A stretch of 64,000 bases of DNA from Nonomuraea rhodomycinica (GCF_013363995.1 NZ_JABWGO010000001.1:806001-870000), one strand, 5' to 3'; positions 1-9,650 are shown, numbered from the stretch's first letter. Notes: generated from the letters alone by a model not told the origin. Numbers and translations: made by a program.

Positions 1-1346
1 GGCCGTCCGACTTCGACGGCGACGGCCGTCCCGACCTGGCCGTGGCGGCGCCGTACGACGACCGCCGCGCCGGGTCGGTGACCGTCCTGTACGGCGACGG
101 CCGCACGGTGAAGCTCACGCAGGACGACGCCGAGCCGGGCGACGCGTTCGGCTCGGCGCTGGCCACCGGCGACTTCGACGGCGACCGGTGCGCCGACCTG
201 GCCGTGGGCGTGTCGGAGGAGTTCGCGGGCCGGCGGGTGCCGGGCGGCGACGGCAACGGTGTGGTGCAGGTCTTCCACGGCTCGCCGGAGGGGCTGCGCG
301 CGGGCGGGCGGCTCGCGCCGCGCGACCCGTCCAGCGACCGGTTCGGCGCGGCGCTGGCGGCGGGCGACCTGGACGGCGACGGCCGCGACGAGCTGGCCGT
401 GGGCGCGCCCACGCGCGGGCGGGGCGGTTCGGTGGTCGTCTACTGGCTGAAGGGGCGCGGCCCGTACGAGATCACCCAGCGGACCCGGTGGGTGCGGCAG
501 GCCGCGAACGTCACCGACCAGTGGGGCGCGGCGCTGGCGACGGGCGACTTCGACGGCGACGGCCGCGACGAGCTGGCCGTGGGCGCCCCGGCCGACAGCG
601 TCACCCAGGACGGCCAGGGCTCCGTGACCGTGCTCGACGTCGCGCGCGGCCGGGCCCTGGCGCTGACCCAGAGCAGCGCCGGGATCAAGGGGGCGGCGGA
701 GAAGTGGGACGCGTTCGGGGCGGCGCTGGCGACGGGCGACTTCGACGACGACGGCCGTGACGACCTGGCCGTCGGGGTGCCCGGCGAGGGGCTGAGCGCC
801 AACCAGCGGGCGATGGACTACGGCGACGGGGCCGTGCACGTGATCTACGGGGGCCGTTCCGGGCTGCGGGGGGCGCGCAGCGAGACGTGGACGCAGCGGC
901 TGCTGAAGGGCGAGCCGCGCTACTACGACCGGTTCGGCGCGGCGCTGGCGGCCGGTGACTTCAACGGCGACGGCGACGACGAGCTGGCCGTCGGTGTGCC
1001 CGGCGAGAACGCGGTGCAGGTGCTGGCCTCGGACCGGTCCGGCGGCCTGACCCGGCACGGGGACGTGCTGGTCAAGGGGCGCGGCGCGGTCCCGGCCGTG
1101 CTGCCGGCGGTCCGGCGCGGCCCTGCCCTGTCCGCGCCCCCGGCCAAGGGCGCGACGGCGGCCGTGGCGGCGGACGCCCGTCCGATGGAGGGGCGGGTGG
1201 ACGGGCTGGTGGTGGCCGAGCCGGAGAAGGGCGCGGTCTGGCTCGTGCCGGGTGCCCGCAGGCCGGGGCCGTACCCGGGGGTGCGGCCGGGCCGGGCGCG
1301 GGAGCTGGGCGAGGGTCCCGGCCTGTACGGCTACGCCCTGGGATAG
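1..1346 (+). CDS. FG-GAP repeat (integrin-alpha-like beta-propeller) protein, 5' truncated
   Basis: The reading frame is open from the window edge, so the true N-terminus, and probably a signal peptide, lies outside; the GTG at 42 is an internal codon. Six FG-GAP blades are visible, each with a calcium-binding core of the form DFDGDGRxDLAVGAP: at the very start, then near residues 45, 110, 170, 235 and 310 of the visible part. One core is altered (DFNGDGDDELAVG). Blades of this kind fold into an extracellular beta-propeller that binds calcium and often mediates protein or polysaccharide contacts. The last roughly 90 residues leave the repeat pattern and are Ala/Gly/Arg-rich, ending YGYALG. 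The gene converges on the histidine kinase gene across a tandem-repeat intergenic region. No catalytic domain can be seen in the part present, so its function beyond surface binding is unknown. Confidence 0.85.
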   Translation, partial: PSDFDGDGRPDLAVAAPYDDRRAGSVTVLYGDGRTVKLTQDDAEPGDAFGSALATGDFDGDRCADLAVGVSEEFAGRRVPGGDGNGVVQVFHGSPEGLRAGGRLAPRDPSSDRFGAALAAGDLDGDGRDELAVGAPTRGRGGSVVVYWLKGRGPYEITQRTRWVRQAANVTDQWGAALATGDFDGDGRDELAVGAPADSVTQDGQGSVTVLDVARGRALALTQSSAGIKGAAEKWDAFGAALATGDFDDDGRDDLAVGVPGEGLSANQRAMDYGDGAVHVIYGGRSGLRGARSETWTQRLLKGEPRYYDRFGAALAAGDFNGDGDDELAVGVPGENAVQVLASDRSGGLTRHGDVLVKGRGAVPAVLPAVRRGPALSAPPAKGATAAVAADARPMEGRVDGLVVAEPEKGAVWLVPGARRPGPYPGVRPGRARELGEGPGLYGYALG

Positions 1347-1371
1347 CCCCGCGAAGGGCGACCCGGCCGCG

Positions 1372-1545
1372 CGTCCGGGTACGCACCCGGCGGGGCCGCC
1401 CGACGGTTCGTCCGGGCACGCACCCGGGTGGGCCGCCCGACGGTTCGTCCGGGCACGCACCCGGGTGGGCCGCCCGGCGGTTCGTCCGGGCACGCACCGG
1501 CGGGACCGCGCGGCTACTCGTCCGGGTACGCGCCCGGCGGGGCGG
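1372..1545. repeat. 37-bp tandem repeat between convergent genes
   Basis: Four head-to-tail copies begin at 1372, 1409, 1446 and 1483 (period 37), and a fifth partial, diverged copy begins at 1519. The conserved core reads CGTCCGGGCACGCACCCGGG. The last copy lies inside the 3' end of the histidine kinase gene, where it encodes the final residues PPGAYPDE. The period is not a multiple of three and the array is mostly outside any gene, so it looks like slippage or duplication outward from the kinase terminus. Each unit contains the self-complementary CACCCGGGTG, so the array may fold and act as a two-way terminator for the converging transcripts. Confidence 0.8.
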
Positions 1546-3016
1546 CGGGCAGGACGACGCGGAACACCGCGCCCTTCCCCGGCTCCGACGCGGCGGTGAT
1601 CGTGCCTCCGTGCGCCTCCACGAGCGTGGCCGCGATCGACAGGCCGAGCCCCGACCCGCCGGTGCCGCGCGCCGGGTCGGCCCGGTAGAACCGCTCGAAC
1701 ACCAGCTCCGCCACCCGAGGCGGGAAGCCCGGCCCCTCGTCGGCCACCTCCAGCTCGACCCGGTCCCCGAGCAGGCCGACCCCGACGCGGAACGGCGTGC
1801 CGGGCGGCGTGTGGGCGAGCGCGTTGCCGACGAGGTTGCCCAGCACCTGGGCCAGGCGCGGCTCGTCGCCCACCACCGGCACGGGCCCCTCTCCCCCGTC
1901 GAGCCGGACCAGCTCGACGACCCGGTCGGGGGCGAGCGTCTGCGCGTCGATGACGGCCGTCGCGGCCAGGCTCAGCAGGTCGACGGGCCGCCGGTCGAGG
2001 GCGCGGCGCTGGTCGAGCCGGGCCAGCAGCAGCATGTCCTCCACGAGCAGCCCCATGCGGGCGGCCTGGCCCTCGATCCGGCCGAGCAGCCGCACCGCCT
2101 CGTCCAGGCTCTGCTCCTCGCTCAGCCGGTACAGCTCGGCGAAGCCCCGGATGGAGGTGAGCGGGGTGCGCAGCTCGTGGGAGGCGTCGGCCATGAACCT
2201 GCGCATCAGCTCCTCGGAGCGCTGGGCGGCCGTGGCCGAGCGGCGGGCCTCCTCGGCCGCCGCCTCACGCTCCCGCACCGCGACCTCGATGCGGCCGAGC
2301 ATGCCGTTGAGCGCCCGGCCGAGCCGGCCCACCTCGGTGGTGGCGGCCCACAGCGGCACCCGGCGCGACAGGTCGCCGCCGGCGATGTCGCGGGCGGTGC
2401 GGGCGATCTCGCCGAGGGGGCGCAGGCTGCGCCGCACGAGCCAGTGACAGGCGACGCCGAGGACGGCCAGCGTGCCGCCGCCGCCCACGACGACGATGAG
2501 CATGAGCTGGCTGACGGTGGCGTCCACGTCACCCAGGTTGATCGCGATGACGCGGCTGGCGCCGTCGCGGGCGGGCACGGCGATCACCCGCCATAGCGGC
2601 CCGTCGGCGGGCACCGACTCGACGGTGAACGGCCGGCCGGCGAGGCGGGCGACGTCGGCGCTGGTCAGGCGGGGCAGGTCGGGGGTGTAGGCGTCGGTGG
2701 ACTCGGAGTAGCGCCGCACGACCGCGCCGCCCGCGTCGACGAGCACGCCGTGGAACAGGCCGTAGAAGCGCTCCGGCGCGCGGCTGCCCGGCGTGGGGTC
2801 GGGCGGCGGCGGCACGCGCGGCGGGCGGCTGGCGGAGTGGAGCTGCTGGTCGACCCGCTCGACGAGGTAGCCGCGCAGCAGCCGCACGGCGAACAGCCCG
2901 GTCAGCGCGATGGCCAGCGTGACCATCAGCAGCGTCGCCGAGACCAGCCGCAGCCACAGCGGGGTGCGGGCGAGCCGCCGCCGCACCTGCCGGACGGCCT
3001 CACGCCCGCGCCTCAT
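1514..3016 (-). CDS. Two-component sensor histidine kinase
   Basis: Membrane sensor of 500 residues. A basic N-terminus leads into TM1 (about 21-48). An extracytoplasmic domain of about 120 residues with a Pro-rich start follows, then TM2 (about 171-195) and HAMP (about 193-245). HisKA carries the H-box ASHELRTPL with phospho-acceptor His280. The HATPase domain shows N-box NLVGNALAH (394-402), G1 DEGPGF (427-431) and G2 GSGLGL (454-459). All catalytic motifs are intact. It starts 17 bases after the stop of the OmpR-type regulator, its evident partner, and is the last gene of the efflux operon, so the pair probably senses an envelope stress or an exported compound. Architecture resembles MprB/TcrY-type actinobacterial kinases, but the ligand is unknown. 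The C-terminal codons form part of a 37-bp repeat array. Confidence 0.93.
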   Translation of the reverse strand: MRRGREAVRQVRRRLARTPLWLRLVSATLLMVTLAIALTGLFAVRLLRGYLVERVDQQLHSASRPPRVPPPPDPTPGSRAPERFYGLFHGVLVDAGGAVVRRYSESTDAYTPDLPRLTSADVARLAGRPFTVESVPADGPLWRVIAVPARDGASRVIAINLGDVDATVSQLMLIVVVGGGGTLAVLGVACHWLVRRSLRPLGEIARTARDIAGGDLSRRVPLWAATTEVGRLGRALNGMLGRIEVAVREREAAAEEARRSATAAQRSEELMRRFMADASHELRTPLTSIRGFAELYRLSEEQSLDEAVRLLGRIEGQAARMGLLVEDMLLLARLDQRRALDRRPVDLLSLAATAVIDAQTLAPDRVVELVRLDGGEGPVPVVGDEPRLAQVLGNLVGNALAHTPPGTPFRVGVGLLGDRVELEVADEGPGFPPRVAELVFERFYRADPARGTGGSGLGLSIAATLVEAHGGTITAASEPGKGAVFRVVLPAAPPGAYPDE

Positions 3017-3033
3017 GCCTCACGCTCCCCGGG

Positions 3034-3726
3034 TCAGTCCTTGGGCGGGCGAAGGATATAGCCCACGCCGCGCAAGGTGTGCAGGTGGCGGCGCTCGCCG
3101 GTGTCCAGCTTGCGGCGCAGGTAGGAGACGTACGACTCGACGAGGCCGACGTCGGTGCGCCAGTCGCCGTTCCAGACGTGCTCGAGGATCTGCGTCTTCG
3201 ACAACACGCGGCCGGTGTTGAGCATGAAGTAGCGCAGCAGCCGGAACTCGGTGGGCGACAGCCGCACGGGCAGGCCGTCGCGCCACACCTCGTGCGTCTC
3301 CACGTCGAGCTCCAGGTCGCCGGCGCGCAGCCGGTTGGGCAGCGGCGCGCCGCGCCTGGTGCGGCGCAGCACGGCCCGGATGCGGGCGATGACCTCCTCC
3401 AGGCTGAACGGCTTCGTGACGTAGTCCTCGCCGAGCCCCAGCCCGGCCAGCCGGTCCTCGGGGGTGTCCTTGGCGGTGACGAACAGCACCGGGACGCGCC
3501 GGCCGCGCGAGCGCAGCCGCGCGGCGACGGTCAGGCCGTCGAGGTCGGGCAGCATCACGTCCAGCATGACGAGGTCGGGGGCGCGCTCCTCGGCCACCCG
3601 CAGGGCGCTCCTGCCGTCGGCGGCGGTGAACACCTCGAAGCCGGCCATGCGCAGGCTCGCCGAGAACAGCTCCCTGATGTTGGGCTCGTCGTCCACGACC
3701 AGGAGCCGCGCCTCGGGCACCCTCAT
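3034..3726 (-). CDS. OmpR/PhoB-family response regulator
   Basis: A 230-residue regulator with an N-terminal receiver: acidic pair D12-D13, phospho-acceptor D56 in VMLDVMLP, T84 and K105 in TKPF. A linker leads to a winged-helix DNA-binding domain (about 135-228) with the usual LLRYFMLN, SKTQILEHVW and VESYVSYLRRKL segments. The ATG overlaps the stop of the upstream DUF5666-like gene (ATGA), and the kinase gene follows after 17 bases, so translation is coupled along the operon. The loop before the conserved Lys reads GLGLGEDYVTKPF, one residue shorter than the common GLxLGADDYVTKPF; this is probably harmless. It is likely to bind direct-repeat sites; a candidate lies upstream of the operon at 7549-7565. 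Confidence 0.94.
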   Translation of the reverse strand: MRVPEARLLVVDDEPNIRELFSASLRMAGFEVFTAADGRSALRVAEERAPDLVMLDVMLPDLDGLTVAARLRSRGRRVPVLFVTAKDTPEDRLAGLGLGEDYVTKPFSLEEVIARIRAVLRRTRRGAPLPNRLRAGDLELDVETHEVWRDGLPVRLSPTEFRLLRYFMLNTGRVLSKTQILEHVWNGDWRTDVGLVESYVSYLRRKLDTGERRHLHTLRGVGYILRPPKD

Positions 3727-4301
3727 CGGGCGCCGCCTCCCTGGCTGATGGACACGGCGGCGAGCGAGCCGTCGGCGGCCTTCTGGCCGCGCACCACGAC
3801 GGTGGAGCCGGTGGCCAGGTCGGACACCTTGCCGGGCTGGGAGATCTGCACCGTGGTCGAGCCGGTGGTCGTGACGGTGACGGTGGAGCCGTCCATGGCC
3901 TTCAGGTATACCTTGCCGTCCTCGACCTTCTCGACGGTGCCCACCGTGCCGCCGCCCATGCGCTGGCCGGGCTGCCCGCCGCCCGGCTGCCCGCCGGGCT
4001 GGCCGCCGTAGCCGGGCATGCCGTTCCCGGGCATGCCGCCCATGCGCTGGCCGTACCCCTGCGAAGCGTCGCCGAACTGCCGGCCGCCCGCGGCGGCGGC
4101 AGCGGGCGCGGCGTCGCCGCCCAGCGTCTTGTGCGCCTGGATGCCGATGAGCACGCCGGCCACCAGCGCCACGCCCGCGCCGAGCGCGAGCGTCACCCTG
4201 GACGGTCCCTTGCGGGGCTGGACGGCCAGCTCCTCGCGCAGGTCGTCGCGGAACGGCGAGGAGTCGAGCGAGGAGTCGAGCGGGTTGTCACGCTCGGCCA
4301 T
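3723..4301 (-). CDS. DUF5666-like single-pass membrane protein
   Basis: This 192-residue protein has an acidic cytoplasmic N-terminus (about 35 residues), one transmembrane helix (about 37-56, VTLALGAGVALVAGVLIGI) and a Gly/Pro/Gln/Met-rich linker (about 75-120). A small beta-rich C-terminal domain (about 120-185) matches the DUF5666 style: GTVEKVEDGKVYLKAMDGST, then STVVVRGQKAADGSLAAVSI. The start is supported by AGGAG six bases upstream of the ATG. It lies 39 bases after the permease gene and overlaps the regulator gene, so it belongs to the efflux/two-component operon. The family has no assigned biochemical role; position suggests an accessory extracytoplasmic domain that works with the transporter or the sensor. 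That role is inference. Confidence 0.75.
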   Translation of the reverse strand: MAERDNPLDSSLDSSPFRDDLREELAVQPRKGPSRVTLALGAGVALVAGVLIGIQAHKTLGGDAAPAAAAAGGRQFGDASQGYGQRMGGMPGNGMPGYGGQPGGQPGGGQPGQRMGGGTVGTVEKVEDGKVYLKAMDGSTVTVTTTGSTTVQISQPGKVSDLATGSTVVVRGQKAADGSLAAVSISQGGGAR

Positions 4302-4340
4302 GTCAGTCTCCTAGAGGGGGATACGGGGATGGGGAAGGCG

Positions 4341-5587
<1,247 letters not shown>

Positions 5588-5591
<4 letters not shown>

Positions 5592-6319
5592 CTGGCCGCC
5601 TCCGCGAGCCTCGGCGGCGGGCCGTCCACCGGCGCCTGCCTGCGGTCCTCGACGATCGCGCCGTCCACGAGCCGGATGACCCGCTTGGCGTGCGCGGCGA
5701 CGTCGTCCTCGTGGGTGATGACCACGATCGTGCGGCCGGCGGCGCTGAGCCGGTCGAGGATGTCGAGCACGTCCCGGGTGGAGGCGGTGTCGAGGTTCCC
5801 GGTGGGCTCGTCCGCCAGCAGCAGGGCGGGGGCGGTGACGAGCGCGCGGGCGACGGCGACGCGCTGCTGCTGGCCGCCCGAGAGCTGGTTGGGCTCGTGG
5901 TGCAGCCGGTCGGACAGGCCCACCTGCTCCAGCGCGGCCAGCGCCCGGGAGCGGCGCTCGGCCTGGCCGACGCCGCCGTACACGAGCGGCAGCTCGACGT
6001 TGGCGAGGGCGCTCATGCGCGGGATCAGGTTGAACGACTGGAAGACGAAGCCGACCCGGCGGTTGCGCAGCAGGGCGAGCTGGTGCTCGTCGAGCAGGCC
6101 CACGTCGGCGCCGTCGATCTGGTAGCTGCCGGAGGTGGGGACGTCGAGGCAGCCGAGGATGTTCATGAGCGTGGACTTGCCGGAGCCGGAGGCGCCCATG
6201 ACGGCCACGTAGTCGCCCTGGTCGACGTCGAGGTCCACGCCGCGCAGGGCGCGGACGCGGGCGTCGCCCTCGCCGTACTCCTTGACGAGCTCGCGCACGC
6301 GCAGGACGGGGGCGCTCAT
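5588..6319 (-). CDS. ABC transporter ATP-binding protein (MacB/LolD type)
   Basis: Nucleotide-binding subunit of 243 residues: Walker A GASGSGKST (42-50), Q-loop at FVFQSFNLIP (91-100), ABC signature LSGGQQQRV (146-154), Walker B LLLADEP (167-172), D-loop NLDTAS and switch His in VITHEDD. The sequence has the LolD/MacB-class signature and sits between the fusion protein (ATGA overlap) and the permease (GTGA overlap), so the three subunits are coupled. It powers conformational cycling of the adjacent FtsX-type permease. The ATG at 6319 was chosen because it gives the overlap and a normal-length NBD; the same frame is open far upstream only through out-of-frame sequence. Confidence 0.95.
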
Positions 6320-7503
6320 CGGCCGCCTCCCGGCACGCCACCGGGGCCGCCGCCCGGGAAGCCGCCGCCGAAGCCGCGCTGCTGCTGGCCGTTGCCCGTG
6401 CCCGTCCCGGTGGTGACGGACGGCAGGACGACCACGTCGCCCTCCGACACCCCGGAGGTGATCTCGGAGGTGGCGGTGCCGCGCACGCCCACCTCGACCT
6501 GGGTCCTGACCTGGGCGCCGTCGCGCAGGAGGGTGACCGTGCTGCGTCCGCCGCTGGTGGAGATCGCGGCGGTGGGGACGGTGACGGCGTTCTCGGCGCT
6601 GCCGACGACGACCTCGACGGTCGCGGTCTGGCCGAGGCGGACCTGCGCGGGCACGCTGCCGAAGGTGATCGTGACCGGGTACTGGACGACGTTGTTGCTG
6701 GTGGAGGCGACGGGCTGGATCTGGCTGACCTTGCCGGTGGCGGTGACGCCGGGCAGGGCGTCGAAGGTGACGGTGGCGCTCTGGCCGACCTTGAGGCGGC
6801 CGGCGTCCGACTCGGTGAACGAGCCGACGAGCTGGAGCTTGCGGGTGTCGGCCAGCTCGATGAACCCGGTCGTGCTCTGCTGGGAAGATTGGGCGCTTTG
6901 ACCGGACTGACCTGTCTGACCGGTCTGGCCGGTCTGGCCGGTCTGGGTCTGACCGGAGCCGGTGCCGGACGAGGAGCCGCCGACGCTGCCGTTCACGGCG
7001 GTGACCGTGCCGGCGAAGGGCGCCCGGATGACGGTGCCGTCGACGGCCCGCCTGGCCTCGCGGTAGGCGTTGCGCGCCTTGACGTAGGCGGCGTAGAGCT
7101 GCGCGGTCGAGGTGCCGTCCTCGGTGGCGGAGGCGAGCGTGGCCTGGGCCGCCGACAGCGTCTCGCGGGCGGCGTCGTCGTCCACCTCGGCCAGGATGTC
7201 GCCCTTGCGCACCTTGTCGCCGGCCTTGACGTTGACGCGCTCGACGGTGCCGCTGGTGCCGAACGTCAGCGCCCTGCTCTTGGCGCTCTCCACGGAGCCC
7301 GACGCGGTCACGGAGGCGGTCACGCCGCCCCGGGCGGCGGTCGCGGTCCGCAGGGCCGTCTCGCCGGCCGCCTCGTCCGTGCCGAGCTGGGCGTAGGCGA
7401 ACGCGGCGCCGCCCAGGAGGAGCACGGCGAGCGCTCCGTTGGTCACCAGCGTCCTGCGGCTGGTCGTGGTCGTCAGCGCTCTGCGCCGGGGGGACACCTT
7501 CAC
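6316..7503 (-). CDS. Membrane-fusion (HlyD/MacA-like) protein of the efflux operon
   Basis: Adaptor protein of about 395 residues, first gene of the leftward operon. The N-terminal signal-anchor helix lies near residues 18-38. The lipoyl/barrel half-motifs VTASVTASGSVES and GDKVRKGDILAEVDD are followed by a short helical hairpin and a lipoyl return strand (VIRAPFAGTVTAVN). A Gln/Ser/Gly-rich loop with GQT repeats precedes the beta-barrel (FIELADTRKLQLVGSFTESD) and a membrane-proximal domain. The C-terminus is Gly/Gln-rich. I take GTG 7503 (VKVSPRRRAL) as start; GTG 7497 is possible, and an ATG at 7596 would add 31 unlikely residues and overlap the candidate operator. In a monoderm host it probably couples the MacB-like pump to the cell surface. 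Confidence 0.88.
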   Translation of the reverse strand: MKVSPRRRALTTTTSRRTLVTNGALAVLLLGGAAFAYAQLGTDEAAGETALRTATAARGGVTASVTASGSVESAKSRALTFGTSGTVERVNVKAGDKVRKGDILAEVDDDAARETLSAAQATLASATEDGTSTAQLYAAYVKARNAYREARRAVDGTVIRAPFAGTVTAVNGSVGGSSSGTGSGQTQTGQTGQTGQTGQSGQSAQSSQQSTTGFIELADTRKLQLVGSFTESDAGRLKVGQSATVTFDALPGVTATGKVSQIQPVASTSNNVVQYPVTITFGSVPAQVRLGQTATVEVVVGSAENAVTVPTAAISTSGGRSTVTLLRDGAQVRTQVEVGVRGTATSEITSGVSEGDVVVLPSVTTGTGTGNGQQQRGFGGGFPGGGPGGVPGGGR

Positions 7504-7548
7504 AGGCGGTGACCCTGGCACACCAGCCTGCGCCCGAGCCGGGAGCTT

Positions 7549-7565
7549 GCTGAAGGTTCGCTGAC
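7549..7565 (-). promoter_or_regulatory. Candidate response-regulator binding site upstream of the efflux operon
   Basis: On the minus strand the sequence reads GTCAGCGAACCTTCAGC: two CAGC half-sites 11 bases apart, the spacing expected for a tandem-bound OmpR-type regulator. It lies 46 bases upstream of the first gene of the operon that encodes such a regulator, and about 85 bases upstream of the divergent second fusion-protein gene. Autoregulation is therefore plausible. Evidence is pattern and position only. Confidence 0.35.
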
Positions 7566-7649
7566 AACGGCCGCCGTCCGCTCGGCACACAGCCAACTCG
7601 GAGCCGGCTCGCAGGAGGGCGTGAACCTGCCGCGCCAGGATGGGCGGCC

Positions 7650-9521
7650 ATGAGACCGACTTCCCGGCCCGGGCTGCCCTCGGAGCCCTCGGAGCCCTCG
7701 GAGCCCTCGAAGCCCTCAGGGCCCTCGGGGCCTTCGCGTCCTTCGCGTCTTTCGCGGCTCTCGGGGCTCTCGGGGCTCTCGGGGCTTTCGGGGCGTTCGG
7801 GGCTTTCAGGGCGTTCCGGGCTCTCGGGGCTTTCGCGGCCGAAGGCGCTCGCGCTGGGGGCGCTGGCGCTGGCCGTCCTGGCGGCCGGCTCCGGCCTGGC
7901 CGTCGCCCTGCGCGACGACGCCCCGGCCGCCGTCCGGGTCCAGCTCGCGGCGGCCAGGCGGGGCGTGGTGACCGCCTCGGTGACGGCCGCGGGCAGCACG
8001 GTCGACGGCTCCCGCCGCGACCTGGCCTTCGGCGGCTCGGGGACCGTGACGCGCGTGTACGTCAAGGTCGGGGCCAAGGTGCGCAAGGGCCAGGTGCTGG
8101 CCCGCATCGACGGGCGTGCCGCGCGCGAGCAGTACGAGGCGGCCAAGGCGGACCTGGCGGCGGCGCGGGAGGCGCTGGAGGAGGCGTCCTCGTCCACGGC
8201 CACCCCCTCGACCTGCTCCCCCACCACCTCTGCCGGCACGTCGGCCGCCCTCCAGGGCACCGCCCCGTCCCCAGGACCCACCCCCTCTTCCGTCCAGGAC
8301 ACGGCGGCCCCCCAGGCCACTCCCCCATCCCCACGATCCACGGCCGCCACCGTCCAGGACGCGGCCGCGCTAGGGGGCGCTGGGGCGTTCAGTGTGCGGG
8401 CGGCCGTCGCGACCCGGGCTCCCGCCTCGCCCGAGGGCGCCCCCTCCCCCACGCCTTCGTCCACGTCGGGGCCCTCCGGCGACCCCGAGCCGGGCCCCAC
8501 GCTCCCGGAGCCGCGGCCCACGGTCACCGTCACGGTGACGGCCACCGTCACGGCCACCGCGACCGTGACCGCCACCCCCACCAGGCCCTCGACCACCGAG
8601 CCCACGGCGGGACCCACCACCGGACCCACCGCCGGCCCCGCCGACCCCGGGGCGAGCCCCGCACCCACCGGCCGTCCCACCGCCACGCCGACCGGCAAGG
8701 CCACCGCCGCCCCCACCGGCAGGACGACGGGCGAACCCACGGGCAAGCCGTCCGGCCGGCCCTCCGCCCGTCCGTCCAGCGGAGCACGCCCCTCCAGCGG
8801 AGCGCGGCCCTCCAGCGGGGCCCGTCCCTCACAGGGCGCGTGCCAGCCGGGCGGCGGCGCGAAGGGCGGAATCAGCGAGGAGCAGGCGCAGGCGAACGTC
8901 GACCGCGCCGAGGCCGCGCTGGAGCAGGCCGCCGACGCGGTGCGGGGCACCCGCATCGTGGCGCCCGCCGCCGGCACGGTCCTGTCGGTCGCGGGCCGGG
9001 CGGGCGACGCCGCGGGCGGCGGCACGTTCGTCAGCCTCGGCGACCTGGACGAGCAGCAGGTCGAGGCCATGGTCACCGAGTCCGACGTGAACCGGCTCAA
9101 GATCGGCCAGAAGGCGCAGATCACGCTCGCCACGCGCCCCGGGCAGCGGTACGCGGGCCGGGTGACCCGTATCGCCCCGACCGCCACCACGGACGGCAGC
9201 CTGGTCCGCTACTCTGTCGCGCTGGCCTTCGACGAGCCGCCCGCGGGCATCATGCTGGGGCAGACGGCGTCGGTGGTGGTGACGACCGGCACGGCGGCGG
9301 ACGCCGTGTACGTGCCCGTCGCGGCGGTGCGCGGGCGCGCGGACGGCACGTCGGTGGTCACCGTGCGCTCGGGCGGCCGGGACGCCACCCGGGTGGTGCG
9401 CACGGGCGTGCGCGGCGACCAGTACGTGCAGGTCACCACCGGGCTGAGCGAGAGCGACCAGGTGGTGCTGGAGGGCGGCTCGGCGGGCGGTTTCCCCGAC
9501 GGGTCGTGGCCGGGCCGCTGA
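7650..9521 (+). CDS. Membrane-fusion protein with giant low-complexity insert
   Basis: Adaptor protein of 623 residues, divergent from the efflux operon. The cytoplasmic N-terminus (1-63) is built of three-residue repeats (PSE, PSG, GLS, GRS). A membrane helix lies at about 66-86, followed by the first lipoyl half (VTASVTAAGSTVDG, GAKVRKGQVLARIDG) and the first hairpin helix (about 157-180). Where other family members turn, there are about 225 residues of Ser/Thr/Pro/Ala (about 181-405), with TVT, PTG and RPSSGA repeats and a pair of Cys. The second helix (VDRAEAALEQAADAV), lipoyl return, barrel and C-terminal domain are then normal. The insert may be a wall-spanning, possibly glycosylated stalk. 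No cognate transporter genes follow; it may share those of the divergent operon. Confidence 0.85.
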   Translation: MRPTSRPGLPSEPSEPSEPSKPSGPSGPSRPSRLSRLSGLSGLSGLSGRSGLSGRSGLSGLSRPKALALGALALAVLAAGSGLAVALRDDAPAAVRVQLAAARRGVVTASVTAAGSTVDGSRRDLAFGGSGTVTRVYVKVGAKVRKGQVLARIDGRAAREQYEAAKADLAAAREALEEASSSTATPSTCSPTTSAGTSAALQGTAPSPGPTPSSVQDTAAPQATPPSPRSTAATVQDAAALGGAGAFSVRAAVATRAPASPEGAPSPTPSSTSGPSGDPEPGPTLPEPRPTVTVTVTATVTATATVTATPTRPSTTEPTAGPTTGPTAGPADPGASPAPTGRPTATPTGKATAAPTGRTTGEPTGKPSGRPSARPSSGARPSSGARPSSGARPSQGACQPGGGAKGGISEEQAQANVDRAEAALEQAADAVRGTRIVAPAAGTVLSVAGRAGDAAGGGTFVSLGDLDEQQVEAMVTESDVNRLKIGQKAQITLATRPGQRYAGRVTRIAPTATTDGSLVRYSVALAFDEPPAGIMLGQTASVVVTTGTAADAVYVPVAAVRGRADGTSVVTVRSGGRDATRVVRTGVRGDQYVQVTTGLSESDQVVLEGGSAGGFPDGSWPGR

Positions 9522-9557
9522 GCGAACCCTCAGCCTCCTCCCAGCGAACGCTCAGGC
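9517..9557. terminator. Hairpins at the 3' end of the second fusion-protein gene
   Basis: GCTGAG-CGAACC-CTCAGC (9517-9534) is a perfect 6-bp stem that includes the TGA stop, and CAGGC-ACGGGC-GCCTG follows from about 9553. Both lie between convergent genes, so two-way termination is the simplest reading. The sequence AGCGAACCCTCAG and its near copy AGCGAACGCTCAG (from 9542) also resemble the candidate regulator site at 7549-7565, but no promoter is expected here. There is no T-tract. Confidence 0.35.
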
Positions 9558-9650
9558 ACGGGCGCCTGGGCGGAGCACGGGGACGATGAGGGTGGTCAGA
9601 CGCGACGGGAACCTGATGAGGGTGGTCAGGCGCGGGCCTGGGCGGAGGAG
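9552..9650. repeat. 74-bp imperfect duplication of the phoD 3' end
   Basis: The sequence around the phoD stop codon (from 9626, TCAGGCGCGGGCCTGGGCGG) reappears at 9552 as TCAGGCACGGGCGCCTGGGC. A 15-bp word, GATGAGGGTGGTCAG, occurs at 9585 and again at 9615. The stop triplet itself is inside the copied segment. This looks like a tandem duplication outward from the gene end that has since diverged. Confidence 0.6.

Noticed and set aside
1372..1545. CRISPR-like array
   Set aside because: Units are head-to-tail with no unique spacers between repeats, and no cas genes are near.
7640..9589. Alternative +1 frame of 649 residues over the second fusion protein
   Set aside because: The lipoyl, barrel and helical motifs are only in the 7650 frame; the other is Arg/Gly/His-rich shadow.
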